This document shows positions 20,803 to 29,508 of a DNA stretch of 64,000 nucleotides, piece after piece. The notes beneath the pieces are model-generated. The model worked only from the letters and a program-made list of their open reading frames with translations. It was not told the DNA's origin and made no database searches. The stretch is from Polaromonas sp. C04 (GTDB lineage: Bacteria; Pseudomonadota; Gammaproteobacteria; Burkholderiales; Burkholderiaceae_C), in the NCBI RefSeq assembly GCF_002002705.1, contig NZ_MUNS01000034.1, positions 62,001 through 126,000 on the forward strand, read 5' to 3'. Positions within the stretch are counted from its first letter, which is position 1. Every line of letters starts with the position of its first letter. A program made the translations under genes and the position numbers.

Positions 20803-21318
20803 TCAGGCGGTCTGCACCGCGATACGCCGTGCACGCGCCGCATCGGACTTGGGCAGTTCAATGCGCAGCACGCCGTCGCGGTAGCTGGCCTGCGTCTTGT
20901 CGGCCTTGACCGACACAGGCAAGGCCACGTCGCGGCGGAAACTGCCGTACGCGCATTGCACGACGCGCCAGCGGCCTTCGGTCGCTTCGCGATCGATGCG
21001 TTTCTCGCCCCAAACCGTCAGCAGGTCGCCGTTGATCTCGACACGCAAGTCCTCACGCCGCATGCCGGGTGCTTCAATGCGCACGATCACGTTGTCGGCA
21101 TCATCAAATACGTCGGCCGCCATGAAGGCCCAGCCCGACTGCGGGGGCATGGAAGCCTCCGCCGCCGTGGGCTGGCTGGTCGGCGATGGCTCGGCGCTTG
21201 TGGGCCAGAAGCGCGTCAGTGCGCCGCTGGCGCGGGCACTGAGCTCACGCCAGCCTTCGGACAACGACTCCCAGGCCTGATCCGCGCCGTGCTTCAGTTG
21301 CTCTGCAAGCTTGGTCAT
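20803..21318 (-). CDS. Hsp20/alpha-crystallin small heat shock protein (third of three)
   Basis: 171 residues. A long N-terminal arm (1-60) with Ser/Ala/Pro-rich sequence precedes an alpha-crystallin domain from FMAADVFDDADNVIVRIEAPGMRREDLRVEINGDLLTVWGEK to ASYRDGVLRIELPKSDAARARRIAVQTA. The dimer-forming L-x-V-x-G/W segment and the Y-x-D-G-V-L strand are present. The C-terminal I-x-I/V anchor is RRIAVQ. ATP-independent holdase. Last gene of the three-gene operon, 47 bases after the second. Confidence 0.92.
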   Translation of the reverse strand: MTKLAEQLKHGADQAWESLSEGWRELSARASGALTRFWPTSAEPSPTSQPTAAEASMPPQSGWAFMAADVFDDADNVIVRIEAPGMRREDLRVEINGDLLTVWGEKRIDREATEGRWRVVQCAYGSFRRDVALPVSVKADKTQASYRDGVLRIELPKSDAARARRIAVQTA

Positions 21319-21365
21319 GGTTCATCCTTTCGAAAGTTCGTATCAGGTTCCAATCATGGCGCATG

Positions 21366-21761
21366 TCAACCCGCCGTCACGGCAATCCGCCGCGGCTGCG
21401 CATGCGCCTGTTTGGGAATACGCAGTTTCAGCACGCCGTCTTTCAGGTTGGCCTCAATGCGGGTTGTATCGAGCTCACGGCTCAGGGTGAAGCTGCGCCG
21501 ATAGCGCGGCACCCGCAACTCCGCATAGATGGCCTCCAGACCGTCCGGGGTGTGCGACTGAACCCCGCCTTCAATCAACAGGGCATCTCCTTCAACCTTC
21601 AGCTCCAGCTGCTCTTTCGGAACACCCGGCATGTCGGCCAGCAGCGTGATGCCACTGTCATCCTCGAACACGTCGACCGGCGGCAGCATGGCGCGCTGTT
21701 GCTCCTGCACTGCGGTTGCAGAGCCCGATGCCGGGTTCGTCACTTGCTTGTTGTCGCTCAT
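21366..21761 (-). CDS. Hsp20/alpha-crystallin small heat shock protein (second of three)
   Basis: 131 residues from ATG 21761, which has AAGGAG nine bases upstream. The alpha-crystallin domain runs LPPVDVFEDDSGITLLADMPGVPKEQLELKVEGDALLIEGG to EANLKDGVLKLRIPKQ, ending in AQPRRIAVTAG. The N-terminal arm is short (about 35 residues). The three paralogues differ mostly in the arm, which usually sets substrate range and oligomer size. It follows the first Hsp20 gene after 28 bases. Confidence 0.92.
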   Translation of the reverse strand: MSDNKQVTNPASGSATAVQEQQRAMLPPVDVFEDDSGITLLADMPGVPKEQLELKVEGDALLIEGGVQSHTPDGLEAIYAELRVPRYRRSFTLSRELDTTRIEANLKDGVLKLRIPKQAHAQPRRIAVTAG

Positions 21762-21789
21762 GGTGGTTTCTCCTTGAATGCGTTGCGCG

Positions 21790-22242
21790 TCACTGCACGG
21801 CAATGCGCTTGGGTTGGACCGATTCCAGTCGGGCGATGCTGATCTGCAATACGCCGTCGCGGTAGCTCGCTTTCACTGCGTCCGGATTTACGTCATCTGG
21901 CAACGAGATCGCGCGGCTGAAGCTGCCAGCACCACGCTCGCGGGCATAAACGTGTACGTTGGCGTCTTCCTCCGGGATGCCGGGAGCGCGCTCGCCAGCA
22001 ATGCGCAGCAAGCCACGTTCCAGACTCACGTCGATTTTCGAGGCATCCAGGCCCGGCGCGAAGGCGTAGACCTCCACGCTGGTGGGCGTGCGCCCCACGT
22101 TCACGGCGGGCAAGGTACCCGGCGTGACCGAGCGGATGCTGCTGGGCAGATCCAACACGCCAAACGCTTGGTCCAGCTCCCGGCGCAAGAGCTCAAATTG
22201 ACCGAACAGGCTGGTCGGCTGATTCAACAACGTTGCATACAT
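21790..22242 (-). CDS. Hsp20/alpha-crystallin small heat shock protein (first of three)
   Basis: 150 residues, promoter-proximal gene of the operon. Arm MYATLLNQPTSLFGQFELLRRELDQAFG is followed by the alpha-crystallin domain LPAVNVGRTPTSVEVYAFAPGLDASKIDVSLERGLLRIAGER to ASYRDGVLQISIARLES and the RRIAV-like end PKRIAVQ. GGAGG lies seven bases before the ATG. A near-consensus sigma-32 promoter lies 64 bases upstream, so heat induction of the whole operon is likely. Confidence 0.93.
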   Translation of the reverse strand: MYATLLNQPTSLFGQFELLRRELDQAFGVLDLPSSIRSVTPGTLPAVNVGRTPTSVEVYAFAPGLDASKIDVSLERGLLRIAGERAPGIPEEDANVHVYARERGAGSFSRAISLPDDVNPDAVKASYRDGVLQISIARLESVQPKRIAVQ

Positions 22243-22305
22243 GGTATGTCCTCCGATGGTTCAAAGGCACCGGCTGGAGACCCGTTCCTGCCGGCTCGTT
22301 TCTGG

Positions 22306-22333
22306 AAATAGGGTCTGCCAAAATGGTTTCAAG
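22306..22333 (-). promoter_or_regulatory. Sigma-32 heat-shock promoter of the Hsp20 operon
   Basis: On the minus strand CTTGAAA (22327-22333) is followed after 13 bases by CCCTATTT (22306-22313). The Escherichia coli RpoH consensus is CTTGAAA with CCCCATNT, so there is one mismatch. It lies about 64 bases upstream of the first Hsp20 start codon. Confidence 0.75.
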
Positions 22334-22433
22334 AGGTCGAATGTCACGTCTTGCTTGATGGCCCGCGGCAGCCGTTCGCCTTGGGATTGGCCTGTCCCGA
22401 TGAGCCGGGCGAACTGCCGGCCACACGCAAAAA

Positions 22434-22469
22434 AGCAAAGCCCGAGCCGTTGACGGGTCGGGCTTTGCT
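22434..22469 (-). terminator. Rho-independent terminator of the aceE-aceF-lpdA operon
   Basis: AGCAAAGCCCGA (22434-22445) pairs perfectly with TCGGGCTTTGCT (22458-22469). The A-run at 22429-22434 supplies the U-tail on the minus strand. It is placed 37 bases after the lpdA stop codon. Confidence 0.85.
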
Positions 22470-22506
22470 TGCGAACCTGTATTGAGGCTTGAGGCGCGTC
22501 GCTGGA

Positions 22507-24387
22507 CTATTTTCGCGCCGGCGGCAAGTCGGTGCAACTACCGTGCGCCACCTCCGCCGCCATGCCGATGCTCTCGCCCAGCGTGGGGTGCGGGTGGATC
22601 GTCTTGCCGATATCGACCGCATCGGCGCCCATTTCAATGGCCAGCGCAATCTCGCCGATCATGTCGCCCGCGTGGGTGCCGACGATGCCGCCGCCCAGGA
22701 TCCGGCCGTGGCCGTGCGCCTCCGGGCTGTCGTCGAACAGCAGCTTGGTAAAGCCTTCGTCGCGCCCGTTGGCGATGGCGCGGCCGGACGCAGTCCAGGG
22801 GAACAGGCCCTTCCTGACCTTGATGCCTTCGGCCCGGGCCTGGTCTTCCGTCAGGCCGACCCACGCCACTTCGGGGTCGGTGTAGGCCACGCTCGGGATC
22901 ACGCGCGCGTTGAAGGCGGTGCTGGCAAGCTCCTTGTTGCCCTGCAGTTCACCGGCAATCACCTCGGCCGCCACGTGCGCCTCGTGCACCGCCTTGTGCG
23001 CCAGCATGGGCTGGCCCACGATGTCGCCGATAGCGAAGATGTGCGGCACGTTGGTGCGCATCTGGATGTCGACCGGGATGAAGCCGCGCTCGGACACGGC
23101 CACGCCGGCCTTCTCCGCGCCAATCTTCTTGCCGTTGGGTGAGCGCCCCACGGCCTGCAGCACCACGTCGTAAGTCTGCGGCGCGGGCGCGCTGCCGCCC
23201 TCTTCGGCCGAGGCGAACGTCACCTCGATGCCGGCCGCCGTGGCCTTGGCGCCCACGGTCTTGGTTTTGAGCATGATGTTGTCAAAGCGCGGCGCGTTCA
23301 GTTTCTGCCAGACCTTGACCAGATCGCGGTCCGCACCCAGCATCAGGCCGTCCAGCATTTCGACCACATCCAGGCGCGCGCCCAGCGTGCTGTAGACCGT
23401 GCCCATCTCCAGGCCGATGATGCCGCCGCCCAGGACCAGCATGCGCTTGGGAACACTCTGCAGGTTCAGCGCGCCCGTCGAATCGACCACGCGCGGGTCC
23501 TGCGGCATAAACGGCAGGCGCACCGCCTGCGAGCCGGCCGCGATGATGCAGTTCTTGAACGCGATGGTCTGCGTCTTGCCGGTCTTCTCCTGGCCGTCGC
23601 CCGTGGTCTCCTCGACCTGCACGTGGTTGGCACCCACAAAGGCGCCGTAGCCGCGCACCGTAGTGACCTTGCGCATCTTGGCCATGGCCGCCAGGCCGCC
23701 GGTCAGCTTGCCGACGACCTTGTCCTTGTGGGCGCGCAGCTTCTCGATGTTCACCACCGGCTTGCCGAAGCTCACGCCCAGCGCCTCGAAGTGGCTGACC
23801 TCGTCCATCACGAAGGCCACGTGCAGCAAGGCCTTGGACGGGATGCAGCCCACGTTGAGGCAGACGCCGCCCAGCGTGGCGTAACGCTCCACCAGCACCA
23901 CCTTGAGACCCAGGTCGGCGGCGCGGAACGCGGCCGAATAGCCGCCGGGGCCGGCCCCGAGCACCAGCACGTCGCAGTCCAGATCGGCCGTGCCGGCAAA
24001 ACTGGCGGCGGTGGGCGCTGGCGCCGCTACGTTTTGTGTAGCGGCTGGCGCAGGCGCAGCGGGGGCTACGGCCTGTTTTGGCTGTGATTCCGTCCGCCCG
24101 GAGCCTGTCGAAGGACTCGCAGGGGCTTGGACGGACCCAGCTTGAGCGGAAGCGGCTTCCAGCAGCAGCAGCACCGAACCTTCCTTCACCTTGTCGCCCA
24201 GCTTGACCTTGAGTTCCTTCACCACGCCGGCGTGGCTTGACGGAATCTCCATGGAGGCCTTGTCGCTCTCCACCGTGATCAGGCTCTGCTCGGCCTGCAC
24301 CGTGTCGCCGGGCTTGACCAGCAGCTCGATGACCGCGACTTCATCGAAATCGCCAATGTCGGGAACCTTGATTTCCAGGAGTGCCAT
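22507..24387 (-). CDS. lpdA: Dihydrolipoyl dehydrogenase (E3) with N-terminal lipoyl domain, pyruvate dehydrogenase complex
   Basis: 626 residues, about 150 more than a plain E3 because a lipoyl domain (1-77, Lys43 in [10 protein letters not shown]) and an Ala/Pro linker (78-135) precede the enzyme. FAD motif LVLGAGPGGYSAAFRAADLG, redox pair Cys176/Cys181 in GGVCLNVGCIPSK, NAD motif LVLGGGIIGLEMG, and His-Glu in HPHPTLGESIG. The lipoyl domain and linker closely copy those of AceF, including a 60-base palindromic repeat in the linker (24090-24149). The gene also has a fossil copy at 20053-20246. Last gene of the pdh operon. Confidence 0.95.
   Translation of the reverse strand: MALLEIKVPDIGDFDEVAVIELLVKPGDTVQAEQSLITVESDKASMEIPSSHAGVVKELKVKLGDKVKEGSVLLLLEAASAQAGSVQAPASPSTGSGRTESQPKQAVAPAAPAPAATQNVAAPAPTAASFAGTADLDCDVLVLGAGPGGYSAAFRAADLGLKVVLVERYATLGGVCLNVGCIPSKALLHVAFVMDEVSHFEALGVSFGKPVVNIEKLRAHKDKVVGKLTGGLAAMAKMRKVTTVRGYGAFVGANHVQVEETTGDGQEKTGKTQTIAFKNCIIAAGSQAVRLPFMPQDPRVVDSTGALNLQSVPKRMLVLGGGIIGLEMGTVYSTLGARLDVVEMLDGLMLGADRDLVKVWQKLNAPRFDNIMLKTKTVGAKATAAGIEVTFASAEEGGSAPAPQTYDVVLQAVGRSPNGKKIGAEKAGVAVSERGFIPVDIQMRTNVPHIFAIGDIVGQPMLAHKAVHEAHVAAEVIAGELQGNKELASTAFNARVIPSVAYTDPEVAWVGLTEDQARAEGIKVRKGLFPWTASGRAIANGRDEGFTKLLFDDSPEAHGHGRILGGGIVGTHAGDMIGEIALAIEMGADAVDIGKTIHPHPTLGESIGMAAEVAHGSCTDLPPARK
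24090..24149. repeat. REP-like palindrome inside the lpdA linker (degenerate)
   Basis: A 60-base imperfect palindrome, starting CCGTCCGCCCGGAGCCTGTC and ending CAGCTTGAGCGG, encodes the linker peptide SVQAPASPSTGSGRTESQ. It aligns base for base with the better preserved element at 26397-26456 in aceF, so the lipoyl domain plus linker was probably duplicated after the repeat had entered. Confidence 0.7.
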
Positions 24388-24403
24388 GTTTGTCTCTCTT
24401 GTC

Positions 24404-24988
24404 TTATTGCTTCAACTTGATGGTGAAAACTTCCACCGGGCCGGCGGAGTTCTTGTCGAATTCGCAACCCGCATGCACGCCGACGGTGGCGACCTCGCGG
24501 GCCGTTTTGGCCCTGTCCCAGCTGGCGTGCATGGCGCCGAGCGCAAAGCTGCGCCCTGAGCCGATGCCCCAGAACTCCTTGAACTCGAACACTTCGCGGT
24601 AGCTGTACAGGCCATAAATGCCGCTGGCGTTGGCAATCACGACGCTGAACTGGCTCGATTCGTAGGGGTCGTTGTCGTCTTCCTTGGTTTGCAGGAAGAA
24701 CGTCTCTTTCAGGAGCGGGTGCAGCTTGGTGAAGGTGTCAAACACCTCGTCCCTGCTGCCCAGTTTGAGCTGGTCCTGCGGCAGCGCCGTCATCGCCTTG
24801 CGCAGCACAGGAAAGTGCGCCACCGTCCCCGCAATCCCCACATAACTGACCCCGGCCACCGTGTCCACCTTGAAGAGTTTGCTGTTGGCCTCGAAACGAT
24901 GACCCAGGCGCGTATCGCCAAAGGTCACCAGCGTATCGGCGGCAATCGCCACCTGGCCCGCCTTCTTGGCCACGACCACTGTCGTCAC
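24404..24988 (-). CDS. HslV-like Ntn-hydrolase (proteasome-type peptidase) coupled to aceF
   Basis: 194 residues from a GTG at 24988 that overlaps the aceF stop in GTGA; longer frames upstream belong to aceF. The start reads [26 protein letters not shown], which parallels HslV [26 protein letters not shown]. Removal of Met would expose Thr as nucleophile; Asp18 matches the conserved Asp and Lys37 sits near HslV Lys34. Further family features are [54 protein letters not shown] and a late AGCEFD-x5-GPVEVFTI. No HslU ATPase is nearby. Role unknown; turnover of lipoyl-complex parts is only a speculation from position. Confidence 0.82.
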   Translation of the reverse strand: MTTVVVAKKAGQVAIAADTLVTFGDTRLGHRFEANSKLFKVDTVAGVSYVGIAGTVAHFPVLRKAMTALPQDQLKLGSRDEVFDTFTKLHPLLKETFFLQTKEDDNDPYESSQFSVVIANASGIYGLYSYREVFEFKEFWGIGSGRSFALGAMHASWDRAKTAREVATVGVHAGCEFDKNSAGPVEVFTIKLKQ

Positions 24989-26694
24989 AGAAGGACGCGC
25001 CGGAAGTCGGCCAGCACCTGGCCGAGGTAGGCATTGAAGCGCGCGGCGGAGGCGCCGTCGATCACGCGGTGGTCGTACGACAGCGACAGCGGCAGCACCA
25101 GGCGTGGCACGAACTGCTTGCCATCCCACACCGGCTTCATCTGGCCCCTGGACAGCCCCAGGATGGCAACTTCGGGGGCATTGATGATCGGCGTGAAATG
25201 CGTGCCGCCGATGCCGCCGAGCGAGCTGATCGACAGGCACCCGCCCTGCATGTCGGCCGAGCCCAGCTTGCCGTCGCGCGCCTTCTTCGCCAGCTCGCCC
25301 ATCTCCGCGCTGATCTGCAGGATGCCCTTCCTGTCGGCGTCCTTGAGCACCGGCACCACCAGGCCGTTCGGCGTGTCCGCCGCGAAGCCGATGTTGTAGT
25401 ACTGCTTGTAGACGAGCTGGTCGCCGTCCAGGCTGGTGTTGAACTCGGGAAATTTCTTCAGCCCCGCCACCACCGCCTTGATGACGAAGGCCAGCATCGT
25501 GACCTTCACGCCCGACTTCTCGTTTTCCTTGTTGGTGGCGACGCGGAAGGCTTCGAGCTCGGTGATGTCGGCCTCGTCGTTGTTCGTGACGTGCGGGATC
25601 ATCACCCAGTTGCGGTGCAGGTTGGCGCCGCTGAGCTTCTTGATGCGCGAGAGATCGCGGCGCTCGACTGGCCCGAACTTGGTGAAGTCGACCTTCGGCC
25701 ACGGGATCAGACCCAGCGCCGCGCCATCGCCGCCGCCCGCCGGTGCCCTGGCGGCCTGCGCCTGGGTCTGCGCCGCACCGGCCATCACGGCCCGGGTGAA
25801 GCCCTGCACGTCGTCCTGCGTGATGCGGCCCTTGGGGCCGCTGCCCTTGACCTCGGCCAGAGGCACACCAAGTTCCCGCGCGAACTTGCGCACCGACGGC
25901 GAGGCATGCGGCAAATGGCCCTGCGGCGCCGTCGGATCGTGAGGCGGCACGGCAACGGCCGGCGCGGCGATGGCCGCAACAGATGAAGTGGCTACAGGCG
26001 CAGCGGGTGCGGCAGCTGCAGGAGCGGATGCCGGCGCGGCGGGTGCCGCTGGCGCGGCCGCGCCGGCCGCTGGAGCCGCACCCTGCACAATGGCCAGCAA
26101 GTCGCCGACGTTGAGTTTGTCGCCCAGCTTGACCTTCAGGTCCTTGATCACGCCGGCTGCGGAGGAAGGAATCTCCATCGAGGCCTTGTCGGATTCGACC
26201 GTGATCAGCGACTGCTCCACCTTCACGCTGTCGCCCGCCTTGACCATGACTTCGATCACAGCCACATCCTTGAAGTCGCCGATATCGGGCACGCGCACTT
26301 CGATCAGGCTCGCACCCGCCGGAGCGGCGGGTGCTTCAACATTTGTAGCAGCTTGCGCTTGAGGGGCCGGGGCTGCAGCAGGTTTTGACTGTGAATCCGT
26401 TCGCCCTGAGCTTGTCGAAGGGCTTGCAGGGGCTTCGACAGGCTCAGCCTGAACGGAAGTGGCTTCCAGCAGCAGCAGCACCGAACCTTCCTTGACCTTG
26501 TCGCCCAGCTTGACCTTGAGCTCCTTGACCACACCGGCGGCCGAGGACGGAATTTCCATCGAGGCCTTGTCGGATTCCACCGTGATCAGCGACTGCTCGG
26601 CGCTGACGGAGTCGCCCGGCTTGACCAGCAACTCGATGACGGCAACCTCGTCGAAATCGCCAATGTCGGGAACTTTGATTTCTATGACGGACAT
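24985..26694 (-). CDS. aceF: Pyruvate dehydrogenase E2, dihydrolipoyl acetyltransferase
   Basis: 569 residues: lipoyl domain 1 (1-77, Lys43), linker, lipoyl domain 2 (129-205, Lys170), a long Ala/Pro linker, binding domain ([36 protein letters not shown]) and acetyltransferase domain ending [16 protein letters not shown]. It forms the complex core and moves acetyl groups to CoA. The linker after lipoyl 1 contains a 60-base palindromic repeat (26397-26456) encoding [21 protein letters not shown] lies upstream of the ATG. The stop overlaps the next gene's GTG start. Confidence 0.95.
   Translation of the reverse strand: MSVIEIKVPDIGDFDEVAVIELLVKPGDSVSAEQSLITVESDKASMEIPSSAAGVVKELKVKLGDKVKEGSVLLLLEATSVQAEPVEAPASPSTSSGRTDSQSKPAAAPAPQAQAATNVEAPAAPAGASLIEVRVPDIGDFKDVAVIEVMVKAGDSVKVEQSLITVESDKASMEIPSSAAGVIKDLKVKLGDKLNVGDLLAIVQGAAPAAGAAAPAAPAAPASAPAAAAPAAPVATSSVAAIAAPAVAVPPHDPTAPQGHLPHASPSVRKFARELGVPLAEVKGSGPKGRITQDDVQGFTRAVMAGAAQTQAQAARAPAGGGDGAALGLIPWPKVDFTKFGPVERRDLSRIKKLSGANLHRNWVMIPHVTNNDEADITELEAFRVATNKENEKSGVKVTMLAFVIKAVVAGLKKFPEFNTSLDGDQLVYKQYYNIGFAADTPNGLVVPVLKDADRKGILQISAEMGELAKKARDGKLGSADMQGGCLSISSLGGIGGTHFTPIINAPEVAILGLSRGQMKPVWDGKQFVPRLVLPLSLSYDHRVIDGASAARFNAYLGQVLADFRRVLL
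26397..26456. repeat. REP-like palindrome inside the aceF linker
   Basis: The left arm CCGTTCGCCCTGAGCTTGTC (plus GAAG) and the right arm CTTCGACAGGCTCAGCCTGA (plus ACGG) are 24-base inverted copies with about four mismatches around a 12-base centre. This resembles the GTTCGACAAGCTCAGG-type intergenic repeat seen in many bacterial genomes (from memory). Here it lies in frame in coding sequence and makes part of a flexible linker. Confidence 0.75.
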
Positions 26695-26723
26695 ATTCTT
26701 CGTCTCCAGTGATTCGGGTTCTT

Positions 26724-26782
26724 ATTGCGCGCACAGCGTGGCAGTCCGCCGGGGTTGCCACGCTGCGCTCGTATCGACAATG
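26724..26782. repeat. REP-like palindrome between aceE and aceF
   Basis: CAGCGTGGCA (26734-26743) pairs perfectly with TGCCACGCTG (26756-26765) around GTCCGCCGGGGT. The flanks (ATTGCGCG and CGCTCGTATCGACAAT) resemble the edges of the GCGAGCGTAGCGTGGCAATCC-type repeat known from many genomes. Position inside the operon suggests an mRNA stabiliser or attenuator between E1 and E2, but it may be only a repeat. Confidence 0.7.
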
Positions 26783-26784
26783 GG

Positions 26785-29490
26785 TCAGGCGTGCAGTGGA
26801 TTGACTTTATCGGCCTGGATCCCGTATTTCTTGATCGCCTCGGCCACCTTCGTGGCCGGCACGGTGCCCTCCTCGGACAAGGCCTTGAGTGCGGCGACCA
26901 CGATGTAGTGGCGATTGACTTCGAAGTGCTCGCGCAGTTTGCTGCGGAAGTCGCTGCGGCCAAAACCGTCGGTGCCCAGCACCTTGTAGGTGCGCCCTTT
27001 CGGGATAAAGGGACGGATCTGATCGGCAAAGGCCTTGATGTAATCGGTGGACGCCACCACGGGGCCGCTGTACGGTTCGAGCTGCTGGCTCACGAAGGAA
27101 ACACGTGGACCTTCGGTCGGATGCAGCAGGTTCCAGCGCTCGCAATCCTGCCCCTCGCGCGCCAGCTCGTTGAAGCTCGGGCAGCTCCACACGTTGGCGG
27201 CAATGCCCCAGTCCTGCTCCAGCAGCGCCTGGGCGGCAATGGATTCGCGCAGGATCGTGCCCGAGCCCAGCAACTGCACGGTGGTCTTGAGCTGGGGGCC
27301 TTCCTTGCACAGGTACATGCCCTTGATGATCTGCTCTTCGGTGCCGGCCTTCAGACCCGGCATGGGGTAGTTCTCGTTCAGCAGCGTGATGTAGTAATAC
27401 ACGTTCTCCTGCTTTTCCACCATGCGCTTGAGGCCGTGCTGCATGATCACGCCGACTTCGTGCGCGAAGGTCGGGTCGTAGCTCACGCAGTTCGGGATGG
27501 TGCCGGCCAGGATGTGGCTGTGGCCGTCCTCGTGCTGCAGGCCTTCGCCGTTCAGCGTGGTGCGCCCCGCGGTGCCGCCCAGCAGAAAGCCGCGCGCCAG
27601 CATGTCGCCCGCGGCCCAGGCCAGATCGCCGACGCGCTGGAAGCCGAACATCGAGTAGTACACATAGAACGGCACCATGATGCGGTTGCTGGTGCTGTAC
27701 GAGGTGGCCGCCGCGATCCAGCTGGCCATGCCGCCGGCCTCGTTGATGCCCTCCTGCAGCACCTGGCCCTGCTTGTCCTCCTTGTAGTAGCTCACCTGGC
27801 CCTTGTCGACCGGCGTGTATTGCTGGCCGGCCGGGTTGTAGATGCCGATCTGGCGGAACAGGCCTTCCATGCCGAAGGTGCGGGCCTCGTCCACCACGAT
27901 GGGCACCACGCGCGGGCCCAGCGCCTTGTCGCGCAGCAGTTGCGTGAGAAAGCGCACAAAGGCCTGCGTGGTCGAGATTTCGCGGCCCTCGGCCGTGGGC
28001 TCCAGCACCGACTTGAAGATGTCCAGCGCCGGCACCGTGAACTGCTCGTCGGCCTTGGCGCGGCGGTGCGGCAGGTAGCCGCCGAGCGCCTTGCGGCGCT
28101 CGTGCAGGTACTGCATCTCGGGCGTGTCGTCGGCCGGCTTGTAAAACGGGATGTCGGCCAGCTGGCTGTCCGGGATCGGGATGTTGAAGCGGTCGCGAAA
28201 CAGCTTGATGTCCTCGTCGGCCAGCTTCTTGGTCTGGTGCACGTTCATCTTGCCCTCGCCGATCTTGCCCATGCCGTAGCCCTTGACGGTCTTGACCAGC
28301 AGCACCGAGGGCTGGTCCTTGTGGTGCACGGCCGCGTGGTAGGCCGCATAGACCTTTTGCGGGTCGTGCCCACCGCGGCGCAGGGCCCAGATGTCGTCGT
28401 CGCTCATCTTGGCCACCAACTCCAGCGCCTTCGGGTCGCGACCGAAGAATTCCTTGCGCACATAGGCGCCGTCGTTGGCCTTGAACGCCTGGTAGTCGCC
28501 GTCCAGCGTGTCCATCATGATCCTGCGCAGCGCGCCGTCCTTGTCGCGCGCCAGCAGCGGGTCCCAGTCCGTGCCCCACAAGAGCTTGATGACGTTCCAG
28601 CCGGCACCGCGGAACGTGCCCTCCAGCTCCTGGATGATCTTGCCGTTGCCGCGCACCGGGCCGTCCAGGCGCTGCAGGTTGCAGTTGATCACGAAGATCA
28701 GGTTGTCGAGATTCTCGCGCGCGGCCAGGCCGATCGCCCCAAGGCTTTCCACCTCGTCCATCTCACCGTCGCCGCAGAACACCCAGACCTTGCGGTTCTC
28801 GGTGTTGGCGATGCCGCGCGCATGCAGGTACTTGAGGAAGCGCGCCTGGTAGATCGCCATCAGCGGCCCCAGGCCCATGGAGACGGTGGAGAACTGCCAG
28901 AAGTCCGGCATCAGCTTGGGGTGCGGGTAGCTGGACAGGCCCCGGCCGTTGACCTCCTGGCGGAAATTGAGCAACTGCTCCTCGGTGAGCCGACCCTCCA
29001 GGTAGGCGCGTGCATAGACGCCAGGCGAGCTGTGACCCTGGATGTAGAGGCAGTCACCGCCATGGTTTTCGCTCTCGGCATGCCAGAAGTGGTTGAAGCC
29101 CGCACCGAACATGCTGGCCACCGAGGCAAACGAGCCGATGTGGCCACCCAGGTCGCCGCCATCCTCGGGGTGGTGACGGTTCGCCTTGACCACCATGGCC
29201 ATCGCATTCCAGCGCATATAGGCGCGCAGACGGCCCTCCATGTGCAGGTTGCCGGGACTGCGCTCCTCCTGGTCGGGTTCGATGGTGTTCACATAGCCGG
29301 TATTCGCCGAAAACGGCATGTCGATGCTGTTCTGCCGCGCATGCTCGAGCAACTGTTCCAGCAGGGCGTGCGCCCGCTCCGGGCCTTCGCTTTCGATCAC
29401 GGCCGACAGGGCATCCATCCATTCGCGGGTTTCCTGGGAATCTGCGTCATTCGCTGGTGCGCCAAACGCGTTTTCGGGCAATGCTGACAT
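26785..29490 (-). CDS. aceE: Pyruvate dehydrogenase E1 (homodimeric)
   Basis: 901 residues, the size of proteobacterial AceE. It decarboxylates pyruvate with thiamine diphosphate and acetylates the AceF lipoyl groups. Motifs include EERSPGNLHMEGRLRAYMRW near the N-terminus, the TPP loop VFCGDGEMDEVESLGAIGLAARENLDNLIFVINCN and the C-terminal VLGTDGFGRSD. AGGAG lies seven bases before the ATG. It is the first gene of the operon; a 102-base AT-rich gap with a palindrome separates it from a divergent sensor kinase. Confidence 0.96.
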   Translation of the reverse strand: MSALPENAFGAPANDADSQETREWMDALSAVIESEGPERAHALLEQLLEHARQNSIDMPFSANTGYVNTIEPDQEERSPGNLHMEGRLRAYMRWNAMAMVVKANRHHPEDGGDLGGHIGSFASVASMFGAGFNHFWHAESENHGGDCLYIQGHSSPGVYARAYLEGRLTEEQLLNFRQEVNGRGLSSYPHPKLMPDFWQFSTVSMGLGPLMAIYQARFLKYLHARGIANTENRKVWVFCGDGEMDEVESLGAIGLAARENLDNLIFVINCNLQRLDGPVRGNGKIIQELEGTFRGAGWNVIKLLWGTDWDPLLARDKDGALRRIMMDTLDGDYQAFKANDGAYVRKEFFGRDPKALELVAKMSDDDIWALRRGGHDPQKVYAAYHAAVHHKDQPSVLLVKTVKGYGMGKIGEGKMNVHQTKKLADEDIKLFRDRFNIPIPDSQLADIPFYKPADDTPEMQYLHERRKALGGYLPHRRAKADEQFTVPALDIFKSVLEPTAEGREISTTQAFVRFLTQLLRDKALGPRVVPIVVDEARTFGMEGLFRQIGIYNPAGQQYTPVDKGQVSYYKEDKQGQVLQEGINEAGGMASWIAAATSYSTSNRIMVPFYVYYSMFGFQRVGDLAWAAGDMLARGFLLGGTAGRTTLNGEGLQHEDGHSHILAGTIPNCVSYDPTFAHEVGVIMQHGLKRMVEKQENVYYYITLLNENYPMPGLKAGTEEQIIKGMYLCKEGPQLKTTVQLLGSGTILRESIAAQALLEQDWGIAANVWSCPSFNELAREGQDCERWNLLHPTEGPRVSFVSQQLEPYSGPVVASTDYIKAFADQIRPFIPKGRTYKVLGTDGFGRSDFRSKLREHFEVNRHYIVVAALKALSEEGTVPATKVAEAIKKYGIQADKVNPLHA

Positions 29491-29508
29491 TTTTATCTCC
29501 TCGTGTTT

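Noticed and set aside
26725-29487. Very long open frame on the strand opposite aceE, and similar long frames opposite many other genes
   Set aside because: High GC with strong third-position bias leaves antisense frames open by chance. Their sequences are His/Arg/Gln/Ala-rich with no domain and no start signal.
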